Source of the DNA: a virus
Length of the DNA stretch: 40,700 bases
Direction: 5' to 3' (one strand)
Virus record (IMG/VR): IMGVR_UViG_3300040801_002330
Location: 1-40,700 of that record
Shown here: positions 32,001 through 38,560 of the stretch, in pieces
How the letters are laid out: every line of letters begins with the position of its first letter
How positions within the stretch are numbered: the first letter of the stretch is position 1
Position numbers and translations under genes: made by a program
Notes under the pieces: generated by a model
What the model was told of the DNA's origin: nothing
The model's input: the letters and a program-made list of their open reading frames with translations, nothing else
Database searches by the model: none

Positions 32001-32650
32001 GCTGGAGTAACATCCCCTACTGTGAGATCCCCTGGAGTCGGCGCTGTGGTTATGGTAATAGCCCCAGGAACCTGCGGGGTGTATGCAGTATTCGGCGCAG
32101 CATCCAGCGTCGGAACAGCTGGAGTCGGCGGCGGCGCCGGCATCCCTGTATCGACAGGGGCCAGCGTTAAATCCGCTGGCGTCGGCGCTGTTCCTACATC
32201 CCCGATAGTGGGAAACACGCCCTCGAGCGCAGGCAGGGTGCCGAGGGATGTAGGAGTGGGAGGCGTCGCTGTCCATTCTCCAGCTCCTAAGACATCCCCT
32301 ACTTCGCTGCTTAGACTTGAAATAGGATTACTAGGAATATCAGGGCCAGTGACCCCGTCAATGTCTGGGTGATGAGTACGGAAACTAGCATCAAAGTTCC
32401 CAGCCGCTGGCAGCTCTTCAGGCGGCGTGAAGTCTCCCAGCGCCTCAAAATCAATCTCAATCTTAGCCACTTCCTGCATCGCAGTAAGGGCTTCAATAAC
32501 AGCAGCCACTGCATCCCCAACACTCTCCCCTGCTGTCTCGCTGGCCTGCTCAGCCTTGCTGACAAAAGTCTCGAGCTGCACTCGAATGTCAGACATCGTA
32601 GTGTCAAGGTCTTGACGATCCTGCCCGTTATAGCCAGTAAGAATGCCCAT
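29069..32650 (-). CDS. Repetitive tail protein: proline repeats, then an 11-unit 47-residue helical rod (1193 aa)
   Basis: The N-terminus (1-60) contains an amphipathic helix (QVLETF-like region and DAVAAVIEAL). Residues 60-215 are Pro/Thr-rich. Residues 218-391 hold seven repeats of 24-25 residues beginning FPxxP. Residues 513-1029 hold eleven repeats of exactly 47 residues, each starting with Trp and rich in Glu, Lys and Ala (W-x-KEE…Y/F-K-x-x-S-E-T-L). The last 50 residues are Ser/Thr/Asn-rich. The gene has GGAG 8 nt upstream. A long fibrous rod or sheath around the tail is the likeliest role; N4-type phages have a large sheath/appendage protein in a similar setting, but I saw no sequence match. 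It follows the nozzle-like gene directly. Confidence 0.8.
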   Translation of the reverse strand: MGILTGYNGQDRQDLDTTMSDIRVQLETFVSKAEQASETAGESVGDAVAAVIEALTAMQEVAKIEIDFEALGDFTPPEELPAAGNFDASFRTHHPDIDGVTGPDIPSNPISSLSSEVGDVLGAGEWTATPPTPTSLGTLPALEGVFPTIGDVGTAPTPADLTLAPVDTGMPAPPPTPAVPTLDAAPNTAYTPQVPGAITITTAPTPGDLTVGDVTPAFPADPSIPTAPSLPDSPDTTVNVSFPSVPTLPTQPGFEEAPEVTDVVSGFPDDPNIPDAPEVVTAPSFEEVTPDFPTKPTLPEAPTLVSAPEVGGITSNFPTAPAMENAPGITDTPTLAELSFNFPESPTLPTPPTFIDPPTIAELIANFPGRPTLPDSPDVGTAPVVADINPLPSKETYPTESILDASTYDLIYQKESQKITKQALAQEWDAVNMSASLGLGMPLPALNSALRKAQQTKQELLNEVALAQATQEAKDRREDKQFLLKLNQDNFFRYEELVLNRWREEATVKLKGWADKASVTLQAYSTKIEGILKEFSTASDAEAKRLQSEIGVVTLQLQAWQQQSTLALDSYKTLSQVLSSVYQSDIDAESKRVTGEIELRKMLMDSWQRENSIALQGFQVESEGKARLFSATTEGEAKRLQAETQVKQLVFESWAREQQVNLESFKTASETLVSIYQAEVTAEKSRLEAELSFRQILLDAWAKEEGLKVERYSKTAQTLSTIYSERVRAEASRISGEVELRKLLVDSWSKEETIKFESFKTLSDALLQQYSTETQAKSSEIGARVEERKMAVDAWAKAGGIDLDRYKAISETLIKEFENKSRNEATRLETETRIQSLLVDKWAKEEGLSIDSYKAGVSALVEKYRADGAVSASVNETELGTRKLLLEAWSTGAKVEADTFSAVTKAVMDKYGSEVQGKAAGIDGEVKYRDLLTKVWEAKVGAEQEGFKVETDAATQRFDVETRGAAAQRDSSVKARQQAAETWSSENKINIDLYSAEVDSLAKQYGIKVEDARSKRGYLGEFQRAQATAFSAYVSAEVERYRAETGAKISEAEVAAKITASRYQAETERFVADIERLKTQLAQEAERREWVFTPKKLELDAKVAETKVVADIQAQIARVSQEAVFSIAQLYTNMLQAWLSAASYNLSGSASYSASDNTQISESESTSYSTTHSTQNITSENTNHNYSYDDSEW
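29564..31114 (-). repeat. Eleven exact 47-residue helical repeats (141-bp period)
   Basis: Units start at Trp513, 560, 607, 654, 701, 748, 795, 842, 889, 936 and 983; the next position (1030) is Phe. No insertion or deletion occurs over 517 residues. Unit sequences differ strongly, so the length rather than the sequence is held constant. Confidence 0.93.
31478..31999 (-). repeat. Seven proline-rich repeats of 24-25 residues
   Basis: Units begin at Phe218, 242, 267, 292, 317, 342 and 367. The first is 24 residues and the others are 25. The consensus is FPxxPTLPxAP, then a less fixed stretch ending near the next FP. The proline spacing suggests an extended or beta-solenoid-like shaft. Confidence 0.9.
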
Positions 32651-33874
32651 TTAACTCTCCAGCGAGAATGCGAGTAGCGGGGTGCCCTGCTCGGAGAAGA
32701 AGGCAAACGCTGCCTCCTTTCCCTCGACATCCAGCTCTAAAATCTGTTGCTGTGGTAAAGCGACGTTGCCATCTCCAGCGCCTATTGCCAACCCAGCCTC
32801 TGACACGAACACAGCGACCTTATCAGGGGACTGGAGCTTCGGAAACATCAGCCCTGAAACACTAACCCCATTCTTAGCATACTTTAACGAGTTCTTCTTC
32901 TCAACAACCGCTGACTCTAAGTCAGGGCTGCTAGAATTATGCAGCTTCCCAATGAAGTACAGCCCGCCCTCCGTTGCTACAAACAACCCGCCGCTTGTCT
33001 CTGCCATCCCAACTATCGTCTCAGGAAACACAAACAGATTCTTCTCAATGTCTGTGAGATGAGACACAGGACCAAGGGAGTACCAAATATAATTTCCCAC
33101 TGCCGAGAACAAATAACCCCTATACGGCACCATAATTCTGTCTACAGGAAGGTTGTCCTTGTTCTGGGTTCTTAATGGGATGTCTGCTGTTGGGAGGTTT
33201 GTTATTGTGTACGGGAACTCGTCTATTGAGATTTGATCCACAAGCATCGGCACGCTGCCGTTAGGCAGGGTGATCCAAACCCGCGCTGCTGCTGTGGTGG
33301 AGGAGTTCGCACTTATACTAACCTCAATCCCACCTGTTGTGAGAGCAAGAAACGCTGACGGCCCACAAGCCCCCTCTCTCCCATCCTTGTCAAGAAACGT
33401 GACTGAGATTAGGTACGCACCTTCGGGCAAGCTGCCTGTTGTCGCTGCCACTGAGGGCGCGTTGGCGTATTCCACGAACCAGGGCTTGTTTACTAGATCG
33501 CTGTTTACTCTTCCCGCGTTCAACCCATCTGTCCAATAAACCAGCCCTTGATGATATACAAACCTAGCTTTGTCTATGAGGCTTGAGAACAGCGTGACGT
33601 GGTTGCCCTGGGGATTGAAAACTAAATCCTGTCCTTGCTGGGCAAACACTCCCAGGGGGCAAGAGAACAGCGACGTTGTGGGGGATGTTGAGATAGCGGA
33701 GGGGGCTGGGAAAGCCGCTGCTTCCCCTAAATCAGTAAAGAAGACTCCTTCCGCCTTAGAGAGAAAAATCCCTGACTCTCCAATTTGGAAAGCCAAGGAA
33801 TCCTCATTTGCCCTATTGTTCAGCCCGTTGAATGAGCTGACAGGAATAATGCTGTTTTCAGAAGGAGGTATCAT
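32651..33874 (-). CDS. Tail nozzle-like beta-propeller protein (407 aa)
   Basis: The protein opens with SFNGLNNRA and has repeated beta-rich blades: LVYWTDGLNAGRV, GAYLISVTFLDKDGREG, DRIMVPYRGYLFSAVGNYIWYSLG and SGGLFVATEGGLYFIG. These resemble blades of the beta-propeller platform in podovirus nozzle proteins (T7 gp12-like) and of related phage tail proteins. The assignment rests on shape and on location after the adaptor block. The start ATG (33874) is 4 nt past palindrome copy 5, with only a weak GAG before it, and overlaps the stop of a possible 13-aa leader (ATGA), so it may be translated by coupling. Confidence 0.72.
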   Translation of the reverse strand: MIPPSENSIIPVSSFNGLNNRANEDSLAFQIGESGIFLSKAEGVFFTDLGEAAAFPAPSAISTSPTTSLFSCPLGVFAQQGQDLVFNPQGNHVTLFSSLIDKARFVYHQGLVYWTDGLNAGRVNSDLVNKPWFVEYANAPSVAATTGSLPEGAYLISVTFLDKDGREGACGPSAFLALTTGGIEVSISANSSTTAAARVWITLPNGSVPMLVDQISIDEFPYTITNLPTADIPLRTQNKDNLPVDRIMVPYRGYLFSAVGNYIWYSLGPVSHLTDIEKNLFVFPETIVGMAETSGGLFVATEGGLYFIGKLHNSSSPDLESAVVEKKNSLKYAKNGVSVSGLMFPKLQSPDKVAVFVSEAGLAIGAGDGNVALPQQQILELDVEGKEAAFAFFSEQGTPLLAFSLES

Positions 33875-33912
33875 GCTCTGTATTCACATCGTTCATGATG
33901 AACATCGTACAT
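33871..33912 (-). CDS. Possible 13-residue leader peptide overlapping palindrome copy 5
   Basis: ATG at 33912 follows a perfect TAAGGAGG (33924-33917) by 4 nt. It encodes MYDVHHERCEYRA and ends with TGA at 33873-33871, which overlaps the ATG of the nozzle-like gene (ATGA). The reading frame passes through the palindrome. A strong Shine-Dalgarno in a gap where the main gene has almost none suggests translational coupling. It could be a by-product of the palindrome. Confidence 0.45.
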   Translation of the reverse strand: MYDVHHERCEYRA

Positions 33913-33915
33913 ACA
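33879..33915 (-). promoter_or_regulatory. Palindromic element, copy 5 (before the nozzle-like gene)
   Basis: The gene-side half (TGTAT 33879-33883, ACATCGTTCA 33886-33895) is perfect, and the far outer ATACA is present. The far inner arm reads TGAACATCGT on the plus strand, which differs from TGAACGATGT by an apparent swap of a central block. The element fills most of the 47-nt gap between the 144-aa gene and the nozzle-like gene. Confidence 0.8.
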
Positions 33916-33921
33916 CCCTCC

Positions 33922-34356
33922 TTAGTAACTAACATTTATCGCTGCTGAGTCCTTATTGAAGCTACAACCAGTTGTGTATGGAATAACTATCGGAGAATCT
34001 GGAGGATAAGGGTCCCAGTTTATGTTTGCATCTAAGGAGACACAAAAATCGCCTGTGTCTGCAATCAAAAAGCCATCATCCCCAATCTCAGGATACTGCG
34101 TTGGTCCCGCTATCCACTCCCCAAAAATCGTTTGCTCCGCCTCAGAGGTGGTGTAGGCCTCTCTTGGCCCACCGTCACTTCCACTTGTCTTGATAGAGGC
34201 CGCTGATCCTGGGGGCTTATAACAATCTTGATACTCAAGTGTTATTGGAAGGGGAGGAGGATAAATTAACCAGACTTCCTCAGAACAGCTGCCCCCAGCA
34301 AAAAAGAGCTGGCTGCCCAGCGCAAAAGGAGTAAGCGGGCTGAAAGCGGCAAGCAT
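33922..34356 (-). CDS. Small protein made of two Cys/YPP modules (144 aa)
   Basis: The product contains two copies of the module seen in the 1262-aa protein: YPP at 32 and 117, with cysteine pairs 24/45 and 105/131. The first unit, IYPPPLPITLEYQDCYKPP, is followed by GSAAS, also present in the first module of the large protein. I chose ATG 34356 (GAGGGG 8 nt upstream); the open frame extends to a TTG at 34374. It lies between a small beta-rich gene and palindrome copy 5, about 10 kb from its relative. A minor capsid or tail surface role is possible. Confidence 0.72.
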   Translation of the reverse strand: MLAAFSPLTPFALGSQLFFAGGSCSEEVWLIYPPPLPITLEYQDCYKPPGSAASIKTSGSDGGPREAYTTSEAEQTIFGEWIAGPTQYPEIGDDGFLIADTGDFCVSLDANINWDPYPPDSPIVIPYTTGCSFNKDSAAINVSY

Positions 34357-34360
34357 CGTC

Positions 34361-34660
34361 TTACCCCTCAACAACTTTCACATTCACCTTTATATCTGGG
34401 TTCCCTGAGACAACAACCTTTCCATACAGCACACCTGAGTCGGAAAGGTCAGCAAGCAGCGACGCATTCGCTGTTTCTCCGCTTAACAGCGTAATGCCTA
34501 CATCACTTGCTGCTGGGGCTGCGGAAAAAGCCATTATATCAATCAGCGGGCGCTGGGTTCTTCCGTCGTGCCCAACCTGCAGCAACTTTACTGTGCTCAC
34601 TTCCGCTGAGAGCTGCGTCCACTCCTTCCCAACACTCACCACAGAGCAAGAAAAAGCCAT
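34361..34660 (-). CDS. Small beta-rich virion protein of unknown function (99 aa)
   Basis: The sequence is beta-rich, small and Ser/Val-rich, with no Cys/YPP module. Its last 40 residues (GVLYGKVVVSGNPDIKVNVKVVEG) look like a beta sandwich edge. It may be a head or tail decoration protein. The ATG has AGGAGG 5 nt upstream and overlaps the preceding stop (TGATG). A GTG directly before the ATG is less likely. Confidence 0.7.
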   Translation of the reverse strand: MAFSCSVVSVGKEWTQLSAEVSTVKLLQVGHDGRTQRPLIDIMAFSAAPAASDVGITLLSGETANASLLADLSDSGVLYGKVVVSGNPDIKVNVKVVEG

Positions 34661-35364
34661 CACGGCCTCCTGTTATTGGATAAAGTTCTCGACGCTGGAA
34701 GGTACTTAGCCCTAAACTCCAGCCACAGCGGCTTCGTGATATGCCCCGCCCTTTTGACTATAGAGACCCCAGCTTCACTATTCTCCTGAAAGAAGTCGTA
34801 GGATAAGTCTCGGATTGATTCCCAGATGAGCAGGTCGGAGAAGTCGTCACCCCACATTGGAACGTCGTCAGAATCCTCTAAAGACTCCGGCTTACTCAGC
34901 CACTCCCCATGAACGGCCCCAGAAACCACTGGCTCTGGGTTCACAATCCACAGCCCATTAGCCCCTTTTGCCAGAGTATTAGGGATGCCTTTAGTCAGCA
35001 ACGTCGTCCGTCCCAGCGACACACAGGAGTAATCCATAACATACATCGCTGTTCCCAGCGACTTGCCCTGCGCTACAAACGTGAGCTTGTCTTGGAGAAT
35101 GTTATCAACCAGCGGAAGGGAGTATGCAATCTCCCCCTCTGAGATGTTGAAAATAAACCCTGACTTGTAAAGAAAATCCCAGTGCCTAGACGCTGCACAA
35201 ATGCTGTCGTGAGTCCTTCTCACCGCCCGAATGACTTTTCGCTGGAAGGGATCTTTTACACACAACTCCCCGCCAGTAATCCGGCCCAAGTTGGTTGACG
35301 GGAAGCCGAGTGCCCTCCCGTCAACCTCCTCAAACACAGCTTCGCACAGCTCTAAGAAGTTCAC
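34660..35364 (-). CDS. Head-tail adaptor-like protein (234 aa)
   Basis: The protein begins NFLELCEAVFEEV with helices, then SRHWDFLYKSGFIF, a Trp-x-Phe-Leu feature typical of phage adaptors (T7 gp11-like tail tube A and related proteins), then EIAYSLP and later DDFSDLLIWESIRDLSYDF. This order, length and position between capsid genes and the nozzle-like gene support an adaptor joining portal and tail. The start is GTG at 35364, sharing its first base with the last base of the preceding TAG; the upstream GAGAG is a weak Shine-Dalgarno. Confidence 0.72.
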   Translation of the reverse strand: MNFLELCEAVFEEVDGRALGFPSTNLGRITGGELCVKDPFQRKVIRAVRRTHDSICAASRHWDFLYKSGFIFNISEGEIAYSLPLVDNILQDKLTFVAQGKSLGTAMYVMDYSCVSLGRTTLLTKGIPNTLAKGANGLWIVNPEPVVSGAVHGEWLSKPESLEDSDDVPMWGDDFSDLLIWESIRDLSYDFFQENSEAGVSIVKRAGHITKPLWLEFRAKYLPASRTLSNNRRP

Positions 35365-35807
35365 TAGATTCTCTCTTGCTGTTTAGCTTGAAGCCACGCC
35401 GCTCCTTTAGGGTTCTGATCCCTGACGCCAGACAGCGGAAACCGGGCGTTTTGAATCGCCGCCTGCGTGTCGCGGGTCTGGCCGTCAGGGGTTCTCTTAT
35501 ACCCAAACGTCCACGACTCCTGCCGGGCGCGTAACAGCGCCCCCAGGAACTTCCTTTTGCACTTAACCCACTCTCCCCGGATAAAATACTGCCCAATCCC
35601 GTTGACCGAAACTGGCCCCACGAGCCGGGTAGTATCATCCTGGCCAGGCGACGGAGCAACCATCACCTCTACGAACTCCTCCATAAACGCCAGGTCTTCC
35701 GCATACTTAGTCGAGCCTGCGCCGGAAACAGGCTGAACATCCAGCGGTCCTTCGCTGTCATGCGTCTTCTCAGGGTCTTGGCGAACAGCCGTCTCTTTTA
35801 CAGGCAT
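35364..35807 (-). CDS. Head-region protein of unknown function (147 aa)
   Basis: The product has a polar N-terminus, an acidic helix (LAFMEEFVEVMVAPS), then a beta-rich part with NGIGQYFIRGEWVKCKRKFLGALL, and a basic end. I do not recognise it; a head completion or connector role is suggested by position between capsid and adaptor. The ATG lies 4 nt after the previous stop with GGGGGT upstream. Confidence 0.7.
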   Translation of the reverse strand: MPVKETAVRQDPEKTHDSEGPLDVQPVSGAGSTKYAEDLAFMEEFVEVMVAPSPGQDDTTRLVGPVSVNGIGQYFIRGEWVKCKRKFLGALLRARQESWTFGYKRTPDGQTRDTQAAIQNARFPLSGVRDQNPKGAAWLQAKQQERI

Positions 35808-35811
35808 TGTC

Positions 35812-36138
35812 TTACCCCCACGCCTCGATCAGCACGTCGTCGTCGTCGGTTTCCAGATTCGCCACCGACACATCGACGTTGACCTGGCGTTTGCTGCACG
35901 AGATCCCAGCATCCGCATAGGTCGTGGTACCTGCTGCAACTTCGACAAACTGCTTGTCGTCTCCTACGCCAGCAAACCACGTTGCCCGCACTCGGTCCGT
36001 GAGGTTAGTCACAGCCACCTTGCGGGGATCGAAGCCGAGGTCCACAGTGAAATCCGCAGCAGTCCGAGTGCCGCTGCGGAGGATCATGGAATAACGCCCA
36101 TGCGAATCTGCGTCGTTCCGGGTTGTCTCAAGAGCCAT
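35812..36138 (-). CDS. Small beta-rich head protein, candidate decoration protein (108 aa)
   Basis: After a short N-terminal helix the sequence is beta-rich (DFTVDLGFDPRKVAVTNLTDRV, then VNVDVSVANLETDDDDVL). There is a DDDD run near the end. No family is recognised; a capsid cement or fibre role is plausible because it follows the major capsid gene by two genes. The ATG has CGGAG 7 nt upstream. Confidence 0.7.
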   Translation of the reverse strand: MALETTRNDADSHGRYSMILRSGTRTAADFTVDLGFDPRKVAVTNLTDRVRATWFAGVGDDKQFVEVAAGTTTYADAGISCSKRQVNVDVSVANLETDDDDVLIEAWG

Positions 36139-36174
36139 AGTTTACTCCGTCTGTTGTTACGCTGTTAGCTTCAA

Positions 36175-36375
36175 TTACGCCGGATCAAGCGTATTGTAGT
36201 CTTCGTCAGTCACCCCAGCATCCAAGTCCAGCTTGGTGGTGAGGGCTGCAAAAGCCGTTTCCAGGGCAGCTGTGCGGGCCTCTTGCGCTTTCAAGTAAGC
36301 CCACACGATGTCCTGGCCCTGCTGGCCGAGGCCTTTCAGCTCTCGGCCAACGTCGTCAACTGTAACATCAGCCAT
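36175..36375 (-). CDS. Small helical head protein (66 aa)
   Basis: This short acidic protein is mostly helical (ELKGLGQQGQDIVWAYLKAQEA then ALETAFAALTTKLD). It starts in a TAATG overlap with the capsid gene, with GAGG 8 nt upstream. Its coupling to the capsid gene suggests a related role in head assembly. I do not recognise a family. Confidence 0.7.
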   Translation of the reverse strand: MADVTVDDVGRELKGLGQQGQDIVWAYLKAQEARTAALETAFAALTTKLDLDAGVTDEDYNTLDPA

Positions 36376-37457
36376 TAGAGCGCCTCAGTAGCAACGAATG
36401 CAACAGCCATCCAGGCGTCGTTAAGCACCTTCTGTGCGCGCCAGGTCATGCCGCCGACATACCCACGCTGGCCCAGTGGGTCAGCGCCGCTGGCCTGCCC
36501 GACAGGTACATGGGTCATCTTGACAGCTTCACGCCCGCGTAGTGCCACCTGGCCGAACGAGTCCTCGTTATGGCCCTTACCCTGCCCCATGATAATGAGC
36601 GGGTAAACGTCGATGTTGGTGCTGTCATCAGCCTTAGGAGTAAACCCACTGATCGCTGACCCAACCACAGCACCGCCAGCCGGGTAGTAGGTTAGGAGGG
36701 GGTTGACGATAATGCGGAACCGGCCAATGCTGCCGATCTCCTGCTCGTCAATGACGTTGTTCGGATCGCCGTAATCCTTCCGCTCCGTAAACCCAGGCAT
36801 GTTCTGGAACGTCGCTTCCATGTCTGTGTGGCAGTAAACCGGCCACCCAGCATTGATCGCCTGCGAGCCGAACAGAGCACCGGCCTTCAGCATCTTCTTC
36901 GGCATTCCACCGTGATAACGCTGGATAGTACGGCTGATGCTCTGGAACATGCTGCGAGACGGCGGGCCATTGACAGTTTCAATAGAGGTGCCGGTGCCGC
37001 CGAAGAACTGATTAGTACAGCCTTTCAGCTCACCATACACCATCATCTCAGCACAGATCATCATGCGGGTTGCAAGCTGATCTTCCATCTCCCGAGGGAT
37101 AACGTCGCCCTGCTCATGCAGGATACGCATCTTATCGGTGTAGGAGTACAGCGCACTGATTTGCTGCAGCTTCGCGCTGACCGTGGTGCTGGAGATGCTG
37201 TCGGCCTGCGGCGTAACGCCTTCTTGGGTTAGGTGCTTTGTGATAAAGTCGCTGTCGCCACCTGCGGCAAGCCAGACATTATCGACGCCGCCGTATGGCA
37301 GATACCGATTCCACTCAATCGTCTCTGACTTGTTTTGGGGAATCTGCTCCTGCCCGCCGAGCTTAGTCAGCATCTCGCTGACCTGCGCCTTCTTCAGAGT
37401 GCGGCCAAGATGCTTTTCTAGCCGCCCTGGATCTGTACTGTAAGTTTGACCTGCCAT
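36375..37457 (-). CDS. Major capsid protein, N4-gp56 family
   Basis: This 360-aa protein has the order typical of the N4-gp56 major capsid family: NKSETIEWNRYLPY, TTVSAKLQQISALYSYTDK, LKAGALFGSQAINAGWPVYCH, EQEIGSIGRFRIIVNP, YPLIIMGQGKGHN and GGMTWRAQKVLNDAWMA. The length fits. These capsids have the HK97 fold. The ATG has GAGG 9 nt upstream and lies 4 nt after the scaffold gene. It is the clearest taxonomic marker in the window and points to a podovirus-like phage related in its head genes to N4-type phages. Confidence 0.92.
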   Translation of the reverse strand: MAGQTYSTDPGRLEKHLGRTLKKAQVSEMLTKLGGQEQIPQNKSETIEWNRYLPYGGVDNVWLAAGGDSDFITKHLTQEGVTPQADSISSTTVSAKLQQISALYSYTDKMRILHEQGDVIPREMEDQLATRMMICAEMMVYGELKGCTNQFFGGTGTSIETVNGPPSRSMFQSISRTIQRYHGGMPKKMLKAGALFGSQAINAGWPVYCHTDMEATFQNMPGFTERKDYGDPNNVIDEQEIGSIGRFRIIVNPLLTYYPAGGAVVGSAISGFTPKADDSTNIDVYPLIIMGQGKGHNEDSFGQVALRGREAVKMTHVPVGQASGADPLGQRGYVGGMTWRAQKVLNDAWMAVAFVATEAL

Positions 37458-37461
37458 CTAC

Positions 37462-38355
37462 TTAAACCTCGTTAAAGCCTTCCAGAAAAAGATCGTCAGG
37501 GGTTTTAGTCGTAGCCTGGCCCCTGGTTCTGTTTGCCGACGGCTGAGTGCCCCCGGCAAGTCGAGAGGATCTTTCCCCTGCGACTTTACTCCTGTCTTGT
37601 GTTCGTCCCTGCTCCCAACTCTCGAACTTCTTCAGCGCCCTCACATACCCTGGGCCAAACGTGCTGAGCGACGATTGGGTGGTATGCGGCTGCAGCTCGA
37701 ACCACTCAAGGAAATCCTTATGCCGCTGTGTTTGAGGCTGCGGAGTCCCATCATCGGCCATAGGAGGCACAATCGCTTTTACATCGTCAGCGTCGTAATG
37801 CGACAAAACGATCTGGTTGCCGATTGGCAAATCCCCTAGTTGCTGCTGTAGGGGCTGAAGAAGAGGGTTGAGGGTTTCCTGAGAAACCGGCGTGAACTTG
37901 ATAGCATCAGCCAGCACCTCAGCCAAGCCACTGCTGGCGAGTCCTGGGTCGTACTTCTCAAGAACCTGCTTGATCTTATCAACGTCAATGCTGGGCTCTG
38001 TCGGGGAGCCTTGCATCTTTTGAACTTGTTGTTGGAGCTGGGAGATCGTCTTCGCCGTTTCCCCTCGATACGCCTCGAACCTGTCAGGGAAATTTTGGGC
38101 CTGAACCAGCGCCTTGTACGCCTGGTCCTCGGTGAGGTCTTTGATCCATGGAGCAGGAGCCCCTTCCTCGCCCTCATCCCCCGGCACTCCATCTGTAGCT
38201 TCAGCAGGAGTCCCCGTATCCTCCATCATTTGCTGGAACGGGTCAACCTCCCCTTCGCCCCCGTCCTCAGGAACCTGTTGGGCCTGTTGGGCTTGCTGTT
38301 GCTGGGCGAGTTGCTGAAACAACGGCTCTTCTGTAGGAATTGGGTTAAGAGGCAT
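37462..38355 (-). CDS. Probable capsid scaffold protein (297 aa)
   Basis: The N-terminal region is Gln/Glu-rich (PLFQQLAQQQQAQQAQQ, then long acidic GEGEVD-like runs), followed by helices, and a basic Arg/Lys-rich C-terminus (RTQDRSKVAGERSSR). Acidic, helical proteins placed between portal and major capsid genes are usually scaffolds. I chose ATG 38355 because GGAG is about 7 nt upstream; an in-frame ATG at 38370 would overlap the 71-aa gene further and lacks correct Shine-Dalgarno spacing. It is expected to fill the procapsid and then leave. Confidence 0.82.
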   Translation of the reverse strand: MPLNPIPTEEPLFQQLAQQQQAQQAQQVPEDGGEGEVDPFQQMMEDTGTPAEATDGVPGDEGEEGAPAPWIKDLTEDQAYKALVQAQNFPDRFEAYRGETAKTISQLQQQVQKMQGSPTEPSIDVDKIKQVLEKYDPGLASSGLAEVLADAIKFTPVSQETLNPLLQPLQQQLGDLPIGNQIVLSHYDADDVKAIVPPMADDGTPQPQTQRHKDFLEWFELQPHTTQSSLSTFGPGYVRALKKFESWEQGRTQDRSKVAGERSSRLAGGTQPSANRTRGQATTKTPDDLFLEGFNEV

Positions 38356-38560
38356 CTTGGACTCCAGCATCTTCTAAGGATTTGATGAGGGACTTTAGCT
38401 CTGAGTAGACCCCTCGGTTGAAGTCAGCCTGAGCTTGCGTATTGCCCTGTTGCATAGTTTTCTCTGTTATCAGCTTAGCTCGTGCGCGAGCGATTGTCAA
38501 CAATTTGGGAGCAATACCATTTGATTTATCCCACTCTGTGAACTCCAGTTTGTACTCCAT
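38345..38560 (-). CDS. Small helical protein between portal and scaffold (71 aa)
   Basis: The product is charged and helical (KLLTIARARAKLITEKTM, then SELKSLIKSLEDAG). I do not recognise it. ATG 38560 overlaps the portal stop (TGATG), and the gene overlaps the scaffold gene by about 11 nt. A role in portal or procapsid assembly is suggested by position only. Confidence 0.7.
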   Translation of the reverse strand: MEYKLEFTEWDKSNGIAPKLLTIARARAKLITEKTMQQGNTQAQADFNRGVYSELKSLIKSLEDAGVQDAS

